A stretch of DNA of 8,052 bases from positions 1 to 8,052 of the forward strand of contig JAFOFS010000122.1 of the NCBI GenBank assembly GCA_017387165.1, given 5' to 3'. The position numbers and the translations under genes were made by a program. Shown one piece after another: positions 1 through 4,180 of the stretch. The notes beneath the pieces are model-generated. The model did no database searches. It was given only the letters and a program-made list of their open reading frames with translations, and was not told where the DNA came from. Origin of the DNA: Clostridia bacterium (GTDB lineage Bacteria; Bacillota; Clostridia; Oscillospirales; Acutalibacteraceae). Numbering within the stretch: position 1 is the stretch's first letter; each line of letters begins with the position of its first letter.

Positions 1-144
1 ACGGACCATCACGGTCACTAAGCCGGAGCCGATCTTCTGCGTGCCGACCAAAACGACGTTCGCCGCCTTGACCATCGCATCAGCCGCCTCAACAGCCGCG
101 ACCAGACCACGGGTTTCTACCATACCGAGAGCTTCGAGTTCCAT
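1..144 (-). CDS. BMC-H shell protein, PduA-like (3' part outside window)
   Basis: First 48 residues of a hexamer-forming microcompartment shell protein (BMC-H, Pfam BMC domain). The start at 144 follows a strong AAGGAGG site (about 153-159). The fragment shows the family opening EALGMVETRG, the helix with EAADAMVKAANV, and the pore loop KIGSG with S40 at the place of the pore serine of PduA. It matches the shell protein at 519-794 in 39 of 48 residues, so the two are recent paralogues or are kept for similar roles, with differences mostly conservative (V/T, V/I, Q/E). It is the last gene of the operon seen here and is separated from the previous shell gene by an unusually long 71-base AT-rich gap with a possible regulatory site. 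The C-terminal half lies beyond base 1, so a C-terminal extension cannot be excluded. Confidence 0.93.
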   Translation of the reverse strand, partial: MELEALGMVETRGLVAAVEAADAMVKAANVVLVGTQKIGSGLVTVMVR

Positions 145-166
145 TGTTTTTTTCCTCCTTAAAATA

Positions 167-194
167 ACTGTATTGTTTATGTTTACAATAACAA
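167..194 (-). promoter_or_regulatory. Candidate cre-like operator inside a weak internal promoter
   Basis: Read on the minus strand, bases 188 to 173 give TTGTAAACATAAACAA, which fits the catabolite-responsive element consensus WTGNAARCGNWWWCAW at 15 of 16 positions; the one miss is the G of the central CG. It is an inverted repeat (TATTGT at 171-176, ACAATA at 185-190). It exactly fills the 16-base space between a weak -35-like TTGTTA (194-189) and a weak -10-like TACAGT (172-167), upstream of the last shell gene. What is seen is the match and the symmetry; binding by CcpA or any LacI-type repressor is inference, and the central mismatch weakens it. Confidence 0.35.
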
Positions 195-208
195 CCAAAA
201 TTGATATC

Positions 209-223
209 CCGTCTGTCAGACGG
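209..223 (-). other. Perfect 7-bp palindrome over a stop codon
   Basis: CCGTCTG-T-CAGACGG is a perfect inverted repeat with a single central base. The TGA stop of the shell gene at 216-506 lies in its centre. As RNA it would form a short hairpin (about 6 bp with a 3-base loop) right at the end of that gene. It is followed on the minus strand by ATATCAATTTTGG, which has no real U-run, so it is a poor terminator; an mRNA-stabilising or processing hairpin that sets the dose of the last shell gene is possible. Confidence 0.35.
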
Positions 224-506
224 TGTTTTGCGGGCGGGCAGCCGACTTGCGAACCAGCCGCCACACCTCCTCATGGGGATTGGCGATGACCGCGTGTGCG
301 ACCGGCGGGACCAACGCATTCGCCACGGCGGTCTCCACCGCCGAGGTGACCGCCGATACCTCACCCTCGACGACCACCGTTACCAGGCGACCGCCGAATT
401 TCCGCTCCCAAGTGACAAACTGCACGTTTGCCGCTTTGAGCATCAGGTCCAGCGCGTCGATGGCGTCGACCACACCGCTGACCTCAACAAATCCCAGTGA
501 CTTCAT
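216..506 (-). CDS. BMC-H shell protein with an Arg-bearing pore loop
   Basis: A 96-residue microcompartment shell protein of the hexameric BMC-H class. It begins LGFVEVSGVVDAIDALD and has the helix LMLKAANVQF, then WERKFGGR where PduA-like paralogues have EKIGSG, then LVTVVVEGEVSAV, the typical strand and turn. The pore loop therefore has G39 and R40 in place of Ser-Gly, which changes size and charge of the pore. The C-terminal tail (about residues 76-96) diverges from the usual HVIPRPH ending, having AVIANPHEEVWRL and a basic end. The start at 506 follows AAGGAG at 515-520, 12 bases after the upstream shell gene stops. The protein should sit in the shell facets together with the PduA-like hexamers and admit a different metabolite or cofactor. 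The family call is firm; the pore role is inferred by alignment. Confidence 0.92.
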   Translation of the reverse strand: MKSLGFVEVSGVVDAIDALDLMLKAANVQFVTWERKFGGRLVTVVVEGEVSAVTSAVETAVANALVPPVAHAVIANPHEEVWRLVRKSAARPQNTV

Positions 507-518
507 ACAGGGTTCTCC

Positions 519-794
519 TTAAAACTTAGGCAGAATGGCTTCCACGTCGCTGTGCGGACGCGGAATGACGTGCACCGCAAACATCTCGCCGAGGCGGGAG
601 GCCGCCGCCGAGCCTGCTTCGGTTGCCGCTTTGACCGCGCCGACGTCACCGCGAACGATAACCGTCACCAGACCGGAGCCGATCTTCTCGGTGCCGACCA
701 GCACGACGTTTGCCGATTTGGTCATCGCATCCGCTGCTTCGATCGCCGCCGTCAGGCTGCGCGTCTCAACCATGCCAAGTGCTTCCATAGACAT
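519..794 (-). CDS. pduA: BMC-H shell protein, PduA/EutM type
   Basis: A 91-residue canonical hexameric shell protein, the main facet tile of microcompartments. It contains the family hallmarks in order: EALGMVETRS (4-13), EAADAMTKSANV (20-30), the pore loop KIGSG (37-41), VIVRGDVGAVKAATEAG (about 45-61), and the closing VHVIPRPHSDVE (about 74-85). As I recall PduA, the similarity is very high, including S40 in the pore, which in PduA favours passage of small polar molecules such as 1,2-propanediol. The longer open frame reaches 824, but the start at 794 is chosen because AAGGAGG lies 7-8 bases upstream (803-809) and because homologues begin there. It lies 16 bases after the preceding shell gene and 12 bases before the next, in one operon. 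The substrate is not proven by the pore type, since EutM and glycyl radical BMC tiles look alike. Confidence 0.96.
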   Translation of the reverse strand: MSMEALGMVETRSLTAAIEAADAMTKSANVVLVGTEKIGSGLVTVIVRGDVGAVKAATEAGSAAASRLGEMFAVHVIPRPHSDVEAILPKF

Positions 795-810
795 TGTGGT
801 TTCCTCCTTA

Positions 811-1125
811 TCAGGTCTTATCAAATCCGCTGAGCTTCAGCATCTTTTCGGTGTCTTCGGTGGGACTCGCAATGATGTGCGAGCTGACCACACCGCTGAC
901 CCCTTCCGCGGCAGTCTTCGCGGCTTCCATCGCCGCCCGTACCGCCGATACCGATCCGCGGAATTTTACCACCACGATGACGGGCACCGGCAAGCCGGTC
1001 GGATCGGCCGGTTTGTTTTTATCAAAATTTTCCACTCGAACGTCCGCAGCCTTGCAGCCTGCGTCGCACGCGACGAAGGCGGTGGTCACGCCGTACACTT
1101 CGAGAATTCCGGTTGCCTCATGCAT
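811..1125 (-). CDS. BMC-H shell protein with an enlarged pore-loop insertion
   Basis: A 104-residue shell protein of the BMC family. The fold marks are present: TGILEVYGVTTAFVACDAGCKAADV (given by parts at residues 5-29), VVVKFRGSVSAVRAAMEAAK (51-70), and SSHIIASPTEDTEKML (81-96). The segment between the second strand and the third, where other tiles have the short KIGSG pore loop, is about ten residues longer and reads FDKNKPADPTGLPVP (34-48), rich in proline and charge. Two cysteines (C20, C24) stand four apart on the first helix. The start at 1125 follows AAGGAGT (1134-1140), which overlaps the TAA stop of the alcohol dehydrogenase, so the two genes are tightly coupled. It most likely forms hexamers with a distinct or closed pore. 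An iron-sulfur or metal role for the cysteines is possible but not supported by more than spacing. Confidence 0.9.
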   Translation of the reverse strand: MHEATGILEVYGVTTAFVACDAGCKAADVRVENFDKNKPADPTGLPVPVIVVVKFRGSVSAVRAAMEAAKTAAEGVSGVVSSHIIASPTEDTEKMLKLSGFDKT

Positions 1126-1138
1126 CGGTAGTTACTCC

Positions 1139-2344
1139 TTATTCGTTGATGATCGCGATCTTCAGACCCGCCTGCGACAGGTTGGTCTCCAGCGCCTCGT
1201 TCATCTTGGACAGCGGGAACTTGTGGGTGATCAGTTCCTTGATCGGAAGGCCGATGCCCAGCGCACGCTTGAGGAAATCAAAGGTGGTCGCGTAGTCACG
1301 CAGGGTGTACACCCAAGAGCCGACCAGCGTGATCTCCTTCGCGCAGAGGTCGAAGTGCGGATTGATGGAGGCAGGACCGCCGTCCACAAAGAAGCCCAAC
1401 TCGCACAGACCGCCGCCGCGGCGGATGAAGTGGTAGACGTTGGCGTGAGCCACCGCCGAACCGGTGCACTGGAAGGCGAAGTCGGCCTCGTAGCCGCCGA
1501 ACGCTTTCTTGACACCCTCGGTCAGGTCGTCAATGCCACCCTTGAAGTCGTTGAAATTGACGGTCGCGTTGGCACCGAGGCGTTTGGCAAATTCCAGACG
1601 CTTCTGGTTACCGTCCACCGCGACGATGTTCTCAATACCCATCGTGCGGAGCACCGCGACGCACAGCAGACCGATCGGACCGCAGCCCTGCACCACCACG
1701 CGGCTGTTAAAGCGCAGGATGCCGGTGGTCTTGGCGCGTTCCACCGCATGGATCAGCACCGCAGACGGCTCGATCAAAATACGGGAGTCCAGATCCAGGT
1801 CGCTGACGTTGAACACGGTCGAGCCTTTGCGGATCAGCATATAGTCCGCAAACCAGCCGTTCAAGTGCACGTCATCGTCCGGAAGCAGACCGTACACGTC
1901 GGCAGCGCCGACGTTCTGCTTGTTCAGGTCAAAGGTGGTGATGGCAGGATTGTCCTGGAAGATCATGCAGGTGACCACCTTGTCACCCACCGCCAGCGGC
2001 TTGCCGGCGCTGTCGAGCTTCACGTTTTTGCCCATCTTGACGATCTCGCCGGTGCCCTCGTGACCCAGCGCCACGGGAATCAGACCGAACGGATCGCGGA
2101 CGTATTCGTGCGCGTCGGTACCGCAGACGCCGCAGCCCTCGACCTTGACGAGGATATCGTCGTCGCCGACCGGCGGCATCGGATACTCCTTGATTTCAAA
2201 ATTCTTGAGTTTGGTCAGCATCGCAACGTGCGCCACGTTCGGCACGCCGGCGGCCGGAGCCTTGGCCGAAGCACCCTCGGAGCTGCGCATATCGGCAAGC
2301 ACCTGACGCACGATGGCTTCGATATTGACGGAATTCGTATCCAT
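1139..2344 (-). CDS. Zinc-dependent MDR alcohol dehydrogenase with encapsulation peptide
   Basis: A 401-residue medium-chain dehydrogenase/reductase, likely NAD-linked, interconverting an alcohol or polyol with an aldehyde or ketone inside the microcompartment. Residues 6-19 (VNIEAIVRQVLADM) form an amphipathic helix followed by an Ala/Ser/Gly/Pro linker (20-35), the layout of a BMC encapsulation peptide. The GroES-like domain shows the zinc Cys C74 in GVCGTD, the pair H95-E96 in LGHEGTGE, and E192-P193, as in sorbitol or threonine dehydrogenase relatives. The Rossmann motif GCGPIG (220-225) with D244 at the end of the next strand favours NAD over NADP. The four-cysteine structural zinc lobe is missing; residues 126-150 hold only C126. 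The start at 2344 has AGAAAGGAA upstream (2353-2361) and leaves a 17-base gap after the glcG-like gene. Most BMC loci use an iron-type alcohol dehydrogenase, so this is notable. The substrate is unknown. Confidence 0.93.
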   Translation of the reverse strand: MDTNSVNIEAIVRQVLADMRSSEGASAKAPAAGVPNVAHVAMLTKLKNFEIKEYPMPPVGDDDILVKVEGCGVCGTDAHEYVRDPFGLIPVALGHEGTGEIVKMGKNVKLDSAGKPLAVGDKVVTCMIFQDNPAITTFDLNKQNVGAADVYGLLPDDDVHLNGWFADYMLIRKGSTVFNVSDLDLDSRILIEPSAVLIHAVERAKTTGILRFNSRVVVQGCGPIGLLCVAVLRTMGIENIVAVDGNQKRLEFAKRLGANATVNFNDFKGGIDDLTEGVKKAFGGYEADFAFQCTGSAVAHANVYHFIRRGGGLCELGFFVDGGPASINPHFDLCAKEITLVGSWVYTLRDYATTFDFLKRALGIGLPIKELITHKFPLSKMNEALETNLSQAGLKIAIINE

Positions 2345-2361
2345 TGGTTCTCGTTCCTTTC

Positions 2362-2837
2362 TTATGAATATTGTTGTTCAAACACCTGTTTGCCGTAGGC
2401 GGCAAGAGCCGTATCCTGCTCCTCGCTGCCACCGCTCACGCCGAGACCGCCGACGATCTGACCGCTTCTCCCGACCAGCGGCTCGCCGCCGCCGAAGATG
2501 ACGATCTTCCGCCGTTGGTGAACTGGATGCCGTACAGCGATCCGCCCGGTTGAGCCAACGGTTTTAAGGTGGAGGTGGACATCTTGAGGGATACCACCGT
2601 GAACGATTTGTTCAGCGCCACGTCGTAGCTGGCGATGTACGCCCCGTCCATCGACTGGACGAGGATGGGGTGACCGGCGTTATCCGCCACCGCCACCACC
2701 GCTTTGACCCCCATCTCACGAGCCTTGGCCTTGACCTGCTCGGCCAGCCACAGTGCCCGTTCCAGAGTCACGTTGGTCATTTCGGTCTGCATCTCCAGCA
2801 GCACCGCACGGACCACTTCCGAGATTTCCGGCTGCAT
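2362..2837 (-). CDS. GlcG/HbpS (PduO C-terminal-like) protein with encapsulation peptide, frameshifted
   Basis: A GlcG/HbpS-family protein (Pfam Haem_degrading, also the C-terminal domain of PduO). Residues 1-17 (MQPEISEVVRAVLLEMQ) are an encapsulation-type helix. The domain follows with LERALWLAEQV, VAVADNAGHPILVQSMDGA and GSLYGIQFTNGG. The start at 2837 is set by AAGGAGG (2845-2851); the frame is open to 2918 but the extra residues are not family-like. After NGG, near 2507-2512, the frame is lost: as written it gives 133 residues ending in a serine/alanine-rich tail with a stop at 2436. One base added there restores KIVIFGGGEPLV, then QIVGGLGVSGGSEEQDTALA and a stop at 2362, about 158 residues, the normal family length and ending. 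So either a sequence error or a recent mutation. In other BMCs these proteins have been linked to haem, cobalamin or flavin handling; the role here is not known. Confidence 0.85.
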
Positions 2838-2861
2838 TCGATCGACCTCCTTGCCCGAAAA

Positions 2862-2871
2862 TGTGGTTTTG
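2862..2871 (-). promoter_or_regulatory. Shared leader motif CAAAACCACA, copy 1
   Basis: On the minus strand the glcG leader carries CAAAACCACA with its near end 25 bases before the start codon. The same ten bases occur 26 bases before the eutS start (3812-3821). Both copies lie between promoter and ribosome binding site in unstructured, C/A-rich RNA. A common RNA- or DNA-binding regulator is possible; chance in A/C-rich leaders is the alternative. Confidence 0.3.
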
Positions 2872-2889
2872 TGTGGGATTTCCATCCCT

Positions 2890-2918
2890 ATTCTACCACA
2901 GCCTCCCCCAAATTGCAA
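2890..2918 (-). promoter_or_regulatory. Sigma-A promoter for glcG-adh-shell operon
   Basis: Minus strand: -35 TTGCAA (2918-2913), 17-base spacer, -10 TAGAAT (2895-2890), with TGTGG directly before the -10. Start of transcription is expected near 2883, giving a leader of about 46 bases. It stands in the 128-base gap between eutP and the glcG-like gene, and no terminator is seen before it, so downstream genes can be read both from here and from the eutS promoter. Confidence 0.75.
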
Positions 2919-2925
2919 GCACTAA

Positions 2926-2966
2926 ATGTTGTTTTGTGTTTACTTTTTGTGGGAAGATGTTGTTTT
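2926..2966 (-). repeat. Two direct 10-bp repeats upstream of the glcG promoter
   Basis: ATGTTGTTTT occurs at 2926-2935 and again at 2957-2966 (AAAACAACAT on the transcribed-sense minus strand). The period is 31 bases, close to three helix turns, and the near copy begins 8 bases upstream of the -35 box. This is the layout of an activator site pair, but the motif is simple and could be chance; no regulator gene is in view. The far copy overlaps the eutP stop codon. Confidence 0.35.
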
Positions 2967-3406
2967 TAGTGGTAAATCGGGTGTCCCGATTCGTTTAAGT
3001 ACGCGATCAGCGCCGGAATCCCCTCGCCGGTGACCGAATCCACACGGAAGATGCGTTCGCAGCCGGCCAGCCGCAGCCAGTTCTCGGCGCGGTCGGGACA
3101 GCCGTCGTTGCACTTGGTCACGATGCCGATCACCTCGCGGTTGACCATACAGGTGACGTTGGGGGGGTAGAGGGAAAACGGCTCGGTCGCATTTAAGATC
3201 AGACCGACGACGTCCGCTTCGTACGCATACAGCGCCAGCGCATGGCCGAGGCGCGCGTTTTGCAGATATTCGCCGGGGGTGTCGATGAGGATATCGTCGT
3301 AGGCGATCGCCTGCGTCTTGCAGTAGTGAATATGTTCGCCGCGGATGGCCTGGGTCAAGGTGGTCTTGCCCGCTTCGCTCCGCCCGATCAGCATCAGACG
3401 GCGCAT
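2966..3406 (-). CDS. eutP: EutP/PduV-family small GTPase-like protein
   Basis: A 146-residue P-loop protein of the EutP/PduV family, found in many BMC operons and thought to act in placing or moving compartments or as an acetate kinase-like enzyme in some members. Seen motifs: Walker A GRSEAGKTT (8-16), the family-typical DTPGEY (42-47), TKCN at the G4 position (97-100), and DSVTGEGI (123-130) before the last helix. At G4 the usual TKxD has N100 with D101 next to it, which may relax guanine specificity. The open frame reaches 3463, but the start at 3406 puts the P-loop at the normal distance from the N-terminus and gives the TGATG overlap with the eutS stop, so translation is probably coupled. 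A run of seven C/G bases (3161-3167) lies inside the gene without breaking the frame. Confidence 0.92.
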   Translation of the reverse strand: MRRLMLIGRSEAGKTTLTQAIRGEHIHYCKTQAIAYDDILIDTPGEYLQNARLGHALALYAYEADVVGLILNATEPFSLYPPNVTCMVNREVIGIVTKCNDGCPDRAENWLRLAGCERIFRVDSVTGEGIPALIAYLNESGHPIYH

Positions 3407-3786
3407 CAGGTCTTGGTCACCTCGCAGACGGTGTAGCCGAGGCGGTCGCGACAGTAGTCGCACATCGCCGCCATTGCCGCCTCCACCTGCGACACCGTGC
3501 CGGTGAGGATGACCGTACCGCTGAAGCGATCCACAAAGCCGAGCTCTGCGCCCGACGCCTTCACGGCGACGTCCGCCGCGATGATGGCGGTTTCCGCAGG
3601 GCTGACGGTCAGGACACCGATCGCGGAGCGGGTATAATCCACCGACGGGTCCAGACCGAGCTTGCGGTACAGGATCGGATCGGGACTGGCCACGATGTGC
3701 GCCAGCGTGATCTGCCGACCGGGGACAAGCTCCTGCACGATGCGCAGCTTATCTCCCTCGCTGAGGCCAAGATTGCGAAAATCCAT
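3406..3786 (-). CDS. eutS: EutS/PduU-type circularly permuted BMC shell protein
   Basis: A 126-residue permuted BMC-H shell protein. The EutS marks are clear: RIVQELVPGRQITLAHIVA (15-33), IGVLTVSPAETAIIAADVAVK (56-76 in parts), GFVDRFSGTVILTG (83-96), and the ending LGYTVCEVTKT (116-126). The first block forms the small beta-barrel that caps the hexamer in this class. Compared with EutS (about 111 residues, beginning near the RIVQE block) it has roughly 12 extra residues at the N-terminus and a slightly longer segment at 36-53. The start at 3786 is chosen over the open frame to 3873 because AAGGAGG lies just upstream (3793-3800) and the promoter at 3852-3880 would leave the longer start outside the transcript. 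It is first in its operon and is joined to eutP by a one-base overlap. PduU is the alternative name; the sequence is closer to EutS. Confidence 0.94.
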   Translation of the reverse strand: MDFRNLGLSEGDKLRIVQELVPGRQITLAHIVASPDPILYRKLGLDPSVDYTRSAIGVLTVSPAETAIIAADVAVKASGAELGFVDRFSGTVILTGTVSQVEAAMAAMCDYCRDRLGYTVCEVTKT

Positions 3787-3811
3787 CACGGTGTCCTCCT
3801 TTCTGTGAGTT

Positions 3812-3821
3812 TGTGGTTTTG
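3812..3821 (-). promoter_or_regulatory. Shared leader motif CAAAACCACA, copy 2
   Basis: In the eutS leader, between promoter and ribosome binding site, at nearly the same distance from the start codon (26 bases) as the copy in front of the glcG-like gene. The surrounding leader is C/A-rich and shows no strong hairpin or the paired ANTAR-antiterminator hairpins known from eut operons of Firmicutes. Confidence 0.3.
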
Positions 3822-3851
3822 GGCCTATTACCCCCACTTTTATACAATTAT

Positions 3852-3880
3852 AGTGTATTACAAGAACAAACAAAAGTCAA
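3852..3880 (-). promoter_or_regulatory. Sigma-A promoter for eutS-eutP
   Basis: Minus strand: -35 TTGACT (3880-3875), exact 17-base spacer, -10 TACACT (3857-3852), expected start near 3845 and a leader of about 58 bases. A TATAAT a few bases further downstream is at 22 bases from the -35 and is a less likely -10. It lies back to back with the plus-strand promoter at 4001-4029; the 120 bases between them (3881-4000) are AT-rich at first and hold no gene that I can support. Confidence 0.8.
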
Positions 3881-4000
3881 TAGCAAATCCGCAAAAAACA
3901 CAGAAAATTTCCCACAAAAACCAACAATTCCCAAACAAAAGGCGGTTGAACGACATTTTTGCGCGGAAGAATCCGTGTTTTGTACCGAGATTGCGGACTC

Positions 4001-4029
4001 TTGCTTTTTCGGCGGTCCCGTGGTACAAT
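4001..4029 (+). promoter_or_regulatory. Extended -10 promoter for the small ORF and beta-helix gene
   Basis: -35 TTGCTT (4001-4006), 17-base spacer, -10 TACAAT (4024-4029) preceded by TGG, which makes an extended -10. Transcription should begin near 4036, about 13 bases before the small ORF's ATG at 4049, so the leader is very short. Confidence 0.7.
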
Positions 4030-4048
4030 CAAAACCGAGTTGAGAGAG

Positions 4049-4177
4049 ATGGAATTTTTCGAAAAATACGGCATTCGCATCGGGAATTCTCACCCCACGG
4101 CGATGCGTAACGCCGACCATCTGTACCGGGACGGCACCGACATTATCGCGTGGGACGCCGGCATAAAGGAGGAATAA
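4049..4177 (+). CDS. 42-residue small protein or leader ORF, unknown function
   Basis: A short ORF of 42 residues, beginning MEFFEKYGIRIGNSHPT and ending WDAGIKEE. I do not recognise a family. It has no signal peptide, no membrane segment and no cysteine; it is mixed charged. Its start has only GAGAGAG as a possible binding site, but it lies right behind a good promoter. Its last codons (AAG GAG GAA TAA) are themselves the ribosome binding site of the next gene, and it stops 3 bases before that gene's ATG in the same reading frame. It may be a coupled leader that sets translation of the beta-helix gene, a real small protein, or a piece of an older, longer protein split by the TAA stop. Codon use resembles its neighbours. 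Confidence 0.55.
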   Translation: MEFFEKYGIRIGNSHPTAMRNADHLYRDGTDIIAWDAGIKEE

Positions 4178-4180
4178 TCA

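Noticed and set aside
794..2398. 534-residue plus-strand open frame
   Set aside because: Runs antisense across the shell and alcohol dehydrogenase genes, has no ribosome site, and its protein resembles no family; it is a mirror of high-GC codon use.
2507..2512. Programmed -1 frameshift in the GlcG-like gene or in nfnB
   Set aside because: Neither site has a slippery X-XXY-YYZ heptamer or a clear downstream structure, and neither family is known for recoding; a missing base is simpler.
3161..3167. Seven-base G run in eutP as a phase-variation switch
   Set aside because: The frame is intact and the run is short; it codes Pro-Pro in a conserved place. Nothing else suggests phase variation.
3787..3845. 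ANTAR-type (EutV) antiterminator or riboswitch in the eutS leader
   Set aside because: The leader is only about 58 bases, with no paired hairpins and no terminator; nothing fits a cobalamin or ANTAR element.
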